Shown here piece after piece: positions 44,833 to 54,900 of a DNA stretch of 64,000 bases (the stretch's first letter is position 1; each line of letters starts with the position of its first letter). Under the pieces are notes generated by a model, which was not told the origin of the DNA, did not search any database, and worked only from the letters and a program-made list of their open reading frames with translations. Origin of the DNA: Mallotus nudiflorus. Its lineage: Eukaryota; Streptophyta; Magnoliopsida; Malpighiales; Euphorbiaceae. The position numbers were made by a program, and so were the translations under genes. The DNA lies in assembly GCA_947683625.1 (NCBI GenBank), contig CANTUR010000166.1:930001-994000 (forward strand), given 5' to 3'.

Positions 44833-45886
44833 TTCATTAAATATAATAAAAATTTATGTATTTATAATAAAATTATATATTTTTTAGTACTGACTAGTAT
44901 TATTAATTGTATTAATAATATATAGTTTTGACATATATATAATCTTGATATTGTTACATATAATAGATTTATATATTTAGTATAAGATAGCATTGTAGTT
45001 GTGCTGATATAAATTTATATATAGTTTTGGTGAATCATTATTATTTATAAACATTTATGCTATTAGACATTAGTGATATATTATTATTATCTATAAATAT
45101 TTATGATATTGCTAGCATTGCAAATTGCATTGTATATTCATGATAAAATTATATCATTTTGACATATATATAAATGTAGTCTTAATATTATTACAATTTT
45201 GATATATAATATTTAGTTTAATGGTAAGAAAATAAAATTGAAAATTACATATATAATAAAAATATTAAAGTTCTATGATTCAGTATCAACTAATATTAAT
45301 AATAAAAAAATTCCATAAATTTAGTGTGAGGTATTATTTGATAATTTAAGTAGATAATTTTAATCTAAATAATTAGATTTACATTAAGTATTTGTCAATT
45401 AGATTTATATAAAGTATTAAGCTCAAATAAATACTATATAACACTACTTCATTATTAAGTTAGATTTCAACTATGTGTATAATTTTAGTATGTAATATTA
45501 CTATTAAGTAGAAATAAATTGAACTTACGAACCTATTAACTATAAGATTACTAAATATATCTCATCAACTAACTATTAAAATTACTAACTCTAAAATTAG
45601 TAAAAAGTTACTAACTATAAAGTTAGAATAATAATTATTAGGTATAAGATATAGCTAAAATGCTTAGTATTAAAGTAATTAAATACTTACTCCGCATAAT
45701 TCTAATCATATAACACTAATTTATTATTAAGTTAGATTTTAAATTGTAAAATAGAGTAAGAATCACATATTTATATTAAAATTATATAGATTTCATAAAA
45801 ATAGTATTGATGTTATGATAAAAATTTTAGTTTTAAGTTTTGATATTAACCTAATTTAGTTTTAAGTTTTGATATAATATTCAACT
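44830..45886. other. AT-rich interior of the hAT, left arm
   Basis: No coding signal. Very AT-rich with repeated ATATTAT-type words. Confidence 0.4.
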
Positions 45887-45891
45887 AATAT

Positions 45892-47610
45892 TGTAATACC
45901 CTATATTTTATTTAAATAAAGTAATTTCTGAATTTGTGCAATTAATAATTAAATTTAAATTTTATTTTATACAAATGTTACTTATCAAGCTATTTAATTG
46001 ATATATTTATGTTAACATTATTTTAAGGTTTTATTATTTGATATAAGTATATTTGGATATATATATATATATATATATAGGTGTGTTGTGTACATATATG
46101 TATGTCTCTTTATATATATATATACATTTATGTGCTTGTGTGTGAATATACGTAAATAGTACGTAACTTGGAACATTTTATATGTATAAATAAATATACA
46201 TATTATACTATATGACTATAATATAAAGTAAGAGTGTTATATATATGTATATATGTATATATACGAATACATGTGAGTTTGGGAGTTTATATATATATAC
46301 AAATTCGAACATATATATATATATACATATTATTATATGATTATAATGTAAAACTATAAGTTATAATATATATATAGAAGAATGTAGAAGCACCCACCAC
46401 CCAAACCACACATCCACTGCCCCTTATTCCGTTCGTCACCATCGTTGCCTCTTCCTCTCACTGTGCCACCTCCATCACCACCGGAAACCTCCATCTGTAG
46501 CCATCACCAAGCTCTCTATTTGTTGTTTTTGCTGCTCTTTTTCTTCTTTGCCAGACAACATTTCTTCTTCCTCGAGCGATAGCCTTATCTTGATCTACCT
46601 GCCCAGCTTCGCCCGTCCGCCGGATCGTTGCCTTCCTGCCTCGCCTGAGCTGCTTCCTTGGTTGGCATTCCGATGGCAGCAAGCTCTCTTCTTCCTCCTT
46701 CATTCTTCTCAGCTGGACAATGAGTAGCACTCACTTAATTCCTTCTTTTTCCTCTTGCTTTTTTATGGTTATTGGTAGATCCTAGGTTAGTTAGAGTTGT
46801 TTATTGTTTAATGAAGTTGGTTTTGGTTTTTTTTGGAAATTTTGGTGAATTATTGATTTTTCCATAATTATATTTGATTTATTTGATAATTATTTGGGTT
46901 TAGTTAGTAATTAGGGTAGTTATTGTTAATTATTTTTGGGTGTATTAATTTTATTGAAGATTATAGGGATTATTGTGAATTTGGTAAATTTTGAATATTT
47001 TAGTAATATTTTGTTTATATCCGAAATTTATTTGTAAAAATTATAAAAATTTGATAATTGGTGTTATTATCAAATGTTATTAATTTTAGGATTTAATTTA
47101 TAATTTTGTGAATTTTATACTATTTTTGTAATTATTTTTAAGTTTATGTCAAATGTGGATATTAGACTAAATTTATAAATTTGGAAGAAATTAGTAGTCA
47201 ATTATATGTTTTTAATTATATTAAGAATTTTAATGTAGAGAAAATAATTTTACATATTTGTATAATTTTCAAGGAATTTTTAGTATTAATAGTGTATTAT
47301 ATAAGTTTATATATTATAGGGGTAGAAACGTAATTTTTGTTAATCATAGTTAAACAATAAATTGTGGTTGGTTTTAATTATAATTAAGGGAATTAAAAAG
47401 GAATTTTTCAAATTAATTTTAATAATATACTAAGTATCATTTTGAATATTATGTATACTTTTAGTATTATATGGATAAATATGTAAATTATGCTTATTAT
47501 AGTTAAGTATATATTTTAATTGGTTTTATTAAAATTTAGGCGGCTAGAGAACTTTTTTATAAATTTATAAGTATTTTAATTAGGTAATATTAATTTTTAA
47601 TATTGTTTCC

Positions 47611-47676
<66 letters not shown>

Positions 47677-49241
47677 GTGAAATTGTTTTTAAGCTTTAAA
47701 GAGGAATTATTTTCTAAGTTATAGATATTTGTATGAACATGCATTTTTGGAGGAAATGATTTAAATTTTTGGTGATGTGTTAATTGAGTTGTGATCTCGA
47801 TCGGGGCTAAGTGTAGTCTAGAAGCCCGACTCGAGTGTGAATGTCTGTGAATATTAGAAGTGCGTTTTCTATGCAGGAATGGCTCTACCTATGGTAGAGA
47901 GATGTCTGTTTTACATAAAAGACTCTGTCAAAATTTCGATAGATTTTCTCGTAAAACATGATATCTGTAATAAATTTCCACCGTTAATTAGGCTTTTTCC
48001 TGTCTATCGAATTTTATCCGGTCTTCCTCGAGTTAGTCTAGAATTTCGTTATTTCTAACAATTTTCAATTTTTATTACATAGACGTGTTTTAAAATCAAT
48101 GTGTTAATTTCTTTTCTAGAGCATATCGGAGCGAAAGTTGTTGGATCAAGGCAGATGCGCAGTCGTCAACCTTCTCGTTCATCTTGTAAGTTGATAAAAT
48201 GATCTATGCGTGTGTTTTATTTAAGGAATGTGTGCACTCATATCTTTAATATTTATGATATGGTTTACTTAATTAAACGCTACTATTTATAGTTTAAACG
48301 CATTTTATTTATTTAAAAACTAGTTTTGAGAAATTTTGGTAGAACAGGCTACCTGGTGGGTTTCACCAAAACCGTGTGCACATAGTAGAGATTGAGAGGC
48401 GGATCCGATGTATGTATGACTTGTGGACATAAACTGGGACGGGTGCCTCGTTGGAAGCCTTTGCTCTCAGGGACCGCCAGTGATTGGGAAGTTAATATTG
48501 GACTGGAATGGGTGCCTCGGTTGATGCCTTAGCTCTCGGGGACCGCTAGTGCCATATATTTGGATTAAGTGGATAATTGCGGCTTGGTGCCTCGGTTGAT
48601 GCCTTTGCTCTCGGGACCAGTAATCCAGTTGGAATAAGTGGGCCCAGTTGGCCAGTTAGAAATCTAGGATTAGGGTTCTACCGAGATTTTTCAAAAGATA
48701 TATATATACATTATAAAATTATTTTCACTATAAATATATGATTTTCAAAAGGTTTCCAAACCATATAGCTCTTTTTATTGACTTACTCAGTGAGATCTGA
48801 TTCCCCTCAATTTATTTTTTTTTAGGTGCTTAGGAGTTCAACCTCAGATCGCCTCCAAGCCGGATTTCTTCATCATCGGCTATACTATGTAAGTCATTGT
48901 AAGTTGTATTGTAATAGTAACTTTAGAAAATTACAGTAGTAACGGTATTATGAATTTGTATGACTTAAGTATACTTATGTATTTTATTTCAATGAACCAC
49001 GCTTATGTATAAAGATTTATGATTGATTTATGATATGTGACACTGGAGAATATTTTATTTATGCATTCAATTATGTTTAATTTTAGAAAAATCAGTTTGA
49101 TAATGTGTTCTGTTATGAAATAAAGTTTTAAATTGTAAGGGTTTATTTTTCTTTTCTTTAAAGCTTACTACGGGTTTCGGGGGCCTTACGCCTACCCATT
49201 CCCTAATGCCGGTCATGTGCCCTTAGGATCCGGTTGTGATA
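45892..49241 (+). mobile_element. Solo LTR C (Tekay-type), 3.35 kb, nested in the hAT
   Basis: Starts TGTAATACCC and ends GGTTGTGATA, flanked by a perfect duplication AATAT (45887-45891 and 49242-49246). No internal region is present. It shares with families A and B a stem-loop (47883-47899), a GCTACCTGGTGGG block near 48350, a three-copy module (48430-48630) and the TTACTCAGTGAGATCTGA block near 48780. A (TA)n tract lies at 47615-47672. The open frame at 46458-46730 lies in this LTR and is not a gene. Confidence 0.9.
47883..47899 (+). other. Conserved LTR stem-loop (family C) with compensatory pair
   Basis: CTCTACC-TAT-GGTAGAG. Compared with CTCTACT/AGTAGAG in families A and B, both partners of the last stem pair changed (T-A to C-G). 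Confidence 0.7.
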
Positions 49242-49246
49242 AATAT

Positions 49247-50100
49247 AATATTAATATAAATATAATATTACCATAGTTTTATCAAAACTAAATTAACTTA
49301 ATTTTTTTTAACATAAAATTAATCTAATTTAGTTTTAATTTTTAATGTTAACCTAATATATATCTAAACAAAACTACGTAGTTTTGAGTTTTGATATTAA
49401 AAAATGGCCTAATATTATATTCAAACATGCCCTAAAGTTTTTTCATAATATAACTTTAATATTATAATATGACTTTAGTGTCAAAAATGCCGTAAACAAA
49501 ACTACGTAGTTTTATAAAAAAACTATGTAATTTTCAACTCCTGAAAATTGGTTTTCATATCAATTATAAAAAAAAAAACCTAGCTACTACTTGTTCTTCA
49601 TTTTTATATCAGACAGCCGCCCTCTACTCATCTACTGCATCTTCTTCTTATTCTTCCAATTTTTTTCTTCTTACTCATTGTCTCGCACCAGTCCACTCAG
49701 TCTCGCCACCAGTAGATCACAACTTCACCTCCAACAGATCGCAGAGTATGGTAAATTCTTCTTACTTGTTCTTCATTTTTTTTCTTTCTCATTACTTGAA
49801 AGATGTCTTGGGGGATGCCTTGATAAATTGAGAGATTGAATCAGCTGGTGCAGAAATTACGACATGTTCACAAGGCTTATATTCTCTTCCTTCTGCAATC
49901 ACAGAAGAAATGCTCCATCTAGAGCTCTCTAATCAACAATGAAATGGCTTCCTCACCTCCAATCTTGTGTTTGTTTCAATGGATAATACCTTTAGCCGCT
50001 CTCACACACTTAAGGTAACTATGACATGATCTTTCTGCTTCTGCTTGAGCAAGCTTTGTGAATTTTGATTTTTGGGTTCATTTTGATTTGTTTTATTTTG
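49247..50100 (+). other. hAT interior, possible 5' untranslated exon
   Basis: A TCTTCTT-rich stretch (49590-49690) followed by CGCAGAGTATGGTAAATT, which has a donor-like GGTAAAT. It resembles a plant 5' leader ahead of the captured exons. No protein match. Confidence 0.35.
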
Positions 50101-50113
50101 TTGGTGTGCACAG

Positions 50114-50314
50114 TGAAGAACTTATTAGATCATAAAGAACTGATTTTTTAGCAAGTTAAGAATATGATGAAGAGAGTAGAGTCAGGACAGAAGTTGTATA
50201 CAATAATGAGATTATAGGAATTTCCATATTAGTATTTGATTGAAGCTACTGATGGGTCTTCTTCTGCTTCTCCTTTATTTATTAGCCGGGCTGATGGGTC
50301 CTTGACTCTTCTTG
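50114..50314 (+). pseudogene. Captured coding fragment in the hAT, unidentified
   Basis: Between a GTGTGCACAG acceptor and a GGTTTGTG donor-like site, one frame gives KNLLDHKELIF, QVKNMMKRVESGQKLYTIMR, then YLIEATDGSSSASPLFISRA and DGSLTLL. TAG codons fall at three places. The stops and composition look like a decayed exon. I do not recognise the parent gene. Confidence 0.45.
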
Positions 50315-50801
50315 GTTTGTGTTTTTCTTTCTCGATTCTTCTTAAATTGGTAACCACTGCTTGTTTCAATTGAATTTAATGTTTTTCTTGGTTTGTTCAA
50401 TAACAGATGAAGTACCATAATGCATCTCTCTTCGAGTGCCTTAGATCAGGACTATTTTTGGAGTTGTTAGGATGCTTAAACTAGTTGTTGGTAATAATAC
50501 TACATTTTTTAGTTATATCACAATTCACAATTTAGTTTCTTAACACATTTGGAAGCATTTGTACACATTAGTAAGTTAATTTTATATATTATCCTAGAAT
50601 GTATTAGCATTGGATGTAATTATATATGTAACACATTTGTAAGTAGGAAATCAGAAGACGAGGCCTCAAAGTTACTGTGGTTGGCATTCTGAAGATAATT
50701 GATAATGACATCCTAGTATTCTTCTCATCAGAACTTCTGGACAGTGATAGAACCGAAAACTTTTTTCTTAATGCAGCGCATCTGATGTCACCCATTAGAA
50801 G

Positions 50802-51653
50802 ATGGAAGAAAAACACGAGCAAGTTGATTATTTAGAGAGTGCTTCTAGCAAATCTTTTATTGTTGATTCAGATGACAATGAACCATTGACATCTGGACAT
50901 GACAATGGTATACAACTTAAGGCAAGTCACTGAAGTCCTTTTCTTCGTCTTTTATTTGTGTTATACTTTCTTTTGCTATTTGGGTATCAATCAAAGTTTT
51001 TATTTATATTTCTCTTTTAATTCTCACTAGTGCTAGTAAAGCTTCCAATTTATATTAAGCATCTATTTGAAAAGTTTAAAATAGTGGACACCTTGATGAA
51101 CAGGGCAATAAAATTATTTAGTCAACAATAAATTTCACTGAACCAATATAAAATTACTAAATAATATTTAAGCTCTGGCATAATGAATAATATTTAACAT
51201 AGAATATAACTTTAGTCCGACATGGCCTAGAGCATGGCAAGAACAATAACAGCAATAATTGTACAAAATAAGCTTAATCCAATAACCATACAATGTTAAA
51301 GCCTATTTCAAAGATCAAATCTAGTTAGTATGCATAATTGAGTCCTGTCACATGCTTAAAATGTTTTGGCTTTTCATTTGAGTTGCATTTGCTTTTGCTT
51401 TTGTATTATAGGATCCTTTGACCAAATAAGAAATAGAAGAGCTAATTACTGAGTTGCTGGAAGTTAAGAGCAAGGTATCATAATTTTTTTGCTTAAGTTT
51501 AAAGATTCCATACATGGAAATAATTTGTTATAGAAGGTTATTTGATGCTTTTTTTAGGCTGCATAAGCTTAAGAAGCCCCTAAAAAGGAGTTTCTATCCA
51601 AAGTGTACAGTGAAGTGAGAGAGGAGTTGGCACAATCTCTTCATAGTGATGAT
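50802..51653 (+). pseudogene. Captured 5' exons resembling ATRX/CHR20 chromatin remodeller
   Basis: Three exons, each a whole number of codons. Exon 1 (50802-50921, 40 codons) starts MEEKHEQVDYLESASSKSF and ends at an unusual GC donor (AAG/GCAAGT). Exon 2 (51412-51474, 21 codons) has EIEELITELLEVKSK after a TATTATAG acceptor. Exon 3 (51558-51653, 32 codons) includes KVYSEVREELAQSLHSDD and ends at GTTAGT. Three TAA codons interrupt exons 2 and 3. From memory of the family, the acidic start and the E-E-L-x-x-E-x-L-E-V-x-S-K and S-E-V-R-E-E-L-A-Q blocks match the N-terminus of plant ATRX homologues (CHROMATIN REMODELING 20). The SNF2 helicase part is absent, so no remodelling activity is possible. 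Confidence 0.62.
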
Positions 51654-52290
51654 GTTAGTTATTTCCATCATTATCTACCTTTCTTTGGATTCTGTTTGAT
51701 TTGGATTATCGCTTATTGATTTTTTTTTTAATTTGAGTATGCTTATTGATTCTGCTTTTTCCTTTAATTTAAGTAAAATCTTTGGTTATTATTAGATTTT
51801 TAAAAGCTTGCATGTTCTTGAGGCAATATATATACATATATGTGTGTATGTGTATGTATGGTTATGTGCAATATCAGTTCTATAGTCTTTCCTTAGGATC
51901 TTAAAATGAATTTTTTTATTTTTTGGGATAGAAACGACATTTATGCAGATTTAAGAACAATCTCATTTGTCCAATCTGATCCATGAATGTCTTTACTTGA
52001 TAATATAATTATATCATAGTTTTATTTTATTATTTTACTTGAAAATAATGTGAAAATTAACACATTTATATATATATTTAGGAGGAAGGATCAAGATCTT
52101 GAAGAAAATGGGAATTATGAACTTGAAGAAAAATTATCATTGTTATTTTATATATTGTAAAAAAATTTAACATTTTATATGAAGTTTAAAATATTGTAAT
52201 GATATTTAGAATTTCTATGGATGTTTAAACTCAAATTATTATTTAGGACTTGTATGTTTAATTATTTTTTTTTAATTTGGTATTGAATGT
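51654..52290 (+). other. hAT interior, right arm
   Basis: Intron-like T-rich sequence ending in a TATATTTAG acceptor near 52080. A short acidic frame follows (DQDLEENGNYELEEK) with a stop near 52160, possibly the last relic of the transposase 3' end or a terminal exon. Support is weak. Confidence 0.3.
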
Positions 52291-52500
52291 GTTAAACGTG
52301 TCAAAACGTATCATTGTTAAACGTGTCAAAACGTATCCATGTTAAACGTGTCAAAACATGTCCATGTCAAAACGTATTCATGTTAAACGTGTCAAAACAT
52401 GTCCATGTCAAAATGTATCCATGTTAAACATGTCAAAACATGTCCATGTTAAACATGTCCATGTTAAACATGTCCGTGTTAAACGTGTCTTAACACATTT
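52291..52500 (+). repeat. Subterminal tandem array of the hAT
   Basis: About ten imperfect copies of a 16-25-base unit, TTAAACGTGTCAAAACGTATCCATG or shorter. CGTGTC and CATGTC variants alternate. It translates to a spurious VKHVHVKH-type frame. Confidence 0.85.
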
Positions 52501-52696
52501 AGACCTATATATGTTAAATGGGTTAAACAGTTCATGTCGTGTAACCAATTAATTAAAGTATCCATATTTGGATTTATAAGTTTGACATGATTAGTTAAAC
52601 GGATTGTGTTTGGATTAGCTATATTTGTGTTATTATCATGTCTCGACACGACCCGTTTATGACCCGCTGACACGAATTACTAGCCCTAACTGTAAC

Positions 52697-53520
52697 CTGC
52701 TTATGAACCCTCTCACATATTTCTCTATCCTTGGTGCTAGCATTTCTTGAATGGATTTCACATTATCTAGATCCACTTTGATTCCTCTGCTACTGACTAT
52801 ATACCCCAGCAACTTCCCTGAAGTAACTTTGAAAATGCATTTCTTTCAGTTAAGTCTTAAATTATACCTCTCAATGTGTGCCAAGAATTTGTCCAATGCT
52901 TCAAAATGCCCCTCTCTTATTTTTGACTTGACCATCATATCGTCTACATATACCTCCACTTCCTTATGCATCATGTCATGGAAAAGAGCGGTGGCTGCCC
53001 TTTGATATGTTGCACCTGCATTCTTCAACCCAAAAGGCATAACCTTGTAGCAATACATCCCCTATTCCATGATGAAAGTTGTCTTGATCTTTCCCATAAC
53101 TGCCATCATTATCTGATTATACCCAGAGAACCTATCCATGAAGGAGTACATCACACTTAATGCCGCACTATCTACTATCACATCGATATGAGGTAAAAGG
53201 CAGTCATCCTTCAGACATACTTTATTTAAATCCCTAAAATCAACACACATTCGCACCTTACCATCTTTGTTAGGTACCGAGACTATGCTTGCTAGCCATT
53301 GGGGATAATCTACTACCTTTAAAAAGTTAGCCTAAATTTGTTTAGCAATTTCTTCTCTTATCTTTTCAATCCATTCTGGTCTCAGCCTGCGCAATTTTTG
53401 TTTAATTGGTTTTATTTTCAGATGAGTTGGAATGTGATGCTCTGTAATGTCCTTGTCTAAACCTAGCATGTCTTCGTAGGTCTAAGCAAATACTACCTTT
53501 CTTTTTGTTAGCATTTTCTC
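52697..53520 (-). pseudogene. Reverse transcriptase of element D
   Basis: RT blocks in order on the minus strand: HLKIKPIKQKLRRLRPEWIE, DYPQWLASIVSVPNKDGKVR, MCVDFRDLNKVCLKDD, SFMDRFSGYNQIMMA, CYKVMPFGLKNAGATYQRA and the catalytic YVDD at 52950-52939, followed by MMVKSK. Then GKLLGYIVSSRGIKVD before the hAT insertion site at 52696. Few stops occur. The EHHIPTHL stretch upstream is also typical of Tat RT. Confidence 0.92.
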
Positions 53521-54290
53521 AAATTTGCCCTCTCTTCAGGAGTTATATCATGTAATAGAGAAATGTTCTTTGGATTATCATTCATGCCTATGTTAAATGA
53601 ATCAAATTGAATTGAATTAATGTCAAACATGTATGAACGATCAAAATTATAATGCACAGAACTATCAGGATGCACATCACACAAGCAAGCAAAACCAACG
53701 TTCATATCATTAATCATGGAAAAAACACAATTTTTTCCTCATAGAGATTGGATGTTATTATATCAGTTTCTTCATAAAAAACATTAGTAAAGCTATTACT
53801 AATAAGAGTAGCTAAATCCTAGGGTGGCTTCTCTTCAGGTGGCAAACACAGCAGCTCTTCGACAGCAGCATCCCATATTCTTCTAGCTACTTGCTTCATC
53901 ACTTCTTTTTTGTTGCTCTCGACTAAGTTTTCCACAATCTGGTACTTGAAAATCTTGAACCCAAGAACATTATGCCAGTGACATTAATGAACTCCTTAGC
54001 ACTCAAATAGTACTTGCCCTCTCCTGACTTGATGAAATTCTCACTTAATGGCCCAACTGTCCCAGGGGCTTATTTCTCTTGGCCTTCTTCTTCTTTCTAA
54101 CCCTTCTGCCGGTAGATCCTTTTTTAACACACCCTAATCCTTTAGTGTCATTTTGACTCTTGAATTCTGGTAGCTCAGGACTTCCTTGCTCATTCTTGCC
54201 TAGCCCCTATCTAAGTTGGTAATTCATGCTCTCCATTATTTTTGCAACCCTTGGGTCTATCTCAGTCCTGTCAAATATCCTAGTAATTTG
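53521..54290 (-). pseudogene. Protease-RT linker of element D
   Basis: The minus strand contains a frame (53717-53508) with DSSVHYNFDRSYMFDINSIQ, in another register from RT. It is followed upstream by Lys-rich stretches with stops. It is the usual variable linker. Ogre elements are known to carry an intron in this part of the polyprotein, which I cannot prove or exclude here. Confidence 0.5.
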
Positions 54291-54294
54291 AAAA

Positions 54295-54900
54295 CTAAGA
54301 GGAACACACACTTATTTTTATTTTTCTAATATAACGGCCACAGCTGCATTGGTTCCTACTTCGATTATCACTACATTCATGAGGGAATTTTATCTTCTGG
54401 TGCACAGTCGAGGGTATCCCTCCCAGAGCATGGAACCATGCCCTTCCTAATAACAAGGCATAAGTAACTGGTATATCCAACATGGTGAACTCAATGGTTG
54501 ATTCCACAGGTCATGTTTTAACCAGAGCTTGGAATGTACCCTCCACATTCCTAGTGCTTTCATCATAGGCTTTGATTATAAGGTTTGAATCTATCAAGTC
54601 TTCATCTTTCAAACCTAAGTTAGGCAAGATCTTTAATGGGTATACAATAATGGCAGAACCATCATCAACCATTGTAAAGTTAGTTCTTTTCCCTTTTACT
54701 TCAGCTGGGATAAACAATGCCTTATTATGATTTCTTCCTTCCAAAGGCAGGTCATCATATGAGAAGGTTATCATATCGTGTTTCTTTTCTGTAACCTTTA
54801 CTACCATAGCATAGGGTGTGGCTACTATTTTAATGTTCATGTTTGATGAAGTTTTCACTAAAGCTCTTCTATGACTACCTGAGTGCATCAGTAGTTCCCA
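54295..54900 (-). pseudogene. Protease of element D
   Basis: NHKALFIPAEVKGKRTNF-like sequence leads to MVDDGSAIIVYPLKILPNLG; D-D-G (54666-54658) stands for the usual D-x-G. After a stop at 54508 the frame continues IEFTMLDIPVTYALLLGRAW, then FHALGGIPSTVHQKIKF, a conserved tail of Tat proteases. It would release the polyprotein domains. Confidence 0.85.

Larger units (their letters stand above)
44472..52688. mobile_element. Non-autonomous hAT transposon with captured host exons
   Basis: Terminal inverted repeats TAGGGCTGGCAATTTGTG (left) and TAGGGCTAGTAATTCGTG (right, other strand) match at 15 of 18 positions. An 8-bp duplication, ACTATAAC/ACTGTAAC, is diagnostic of hAT. Subterminal regions are rich in AAACGGGT / ACCCATTTAGACACGT (left) and TTAAACGTGTCAAAACGT (right) repeats, as hAT transposases bind. 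Excluding the nested solo LTR C and its extra target copy the element is about 4.86 kb. No transposase was recognised; the interior has spliced host-like exons on the plus strand. It is inserted between the RT and RNase H domains of element D. Confidence 0.9.

Noticed and set aside
46458..46730. Minus-strand 90-codon frame with Arg/Glu-rich product
   Set aside because: It lies inside solo LTR C, on the strand opposite its promoter, in a CT-rich leader-like region; no homology recognised.
52358..52552. Plus-strand open frame of repeated V-K-H/V-K-R peptide
   Set aside because: It is the translation of the hAT subterminal tandem array; no start context or homology.
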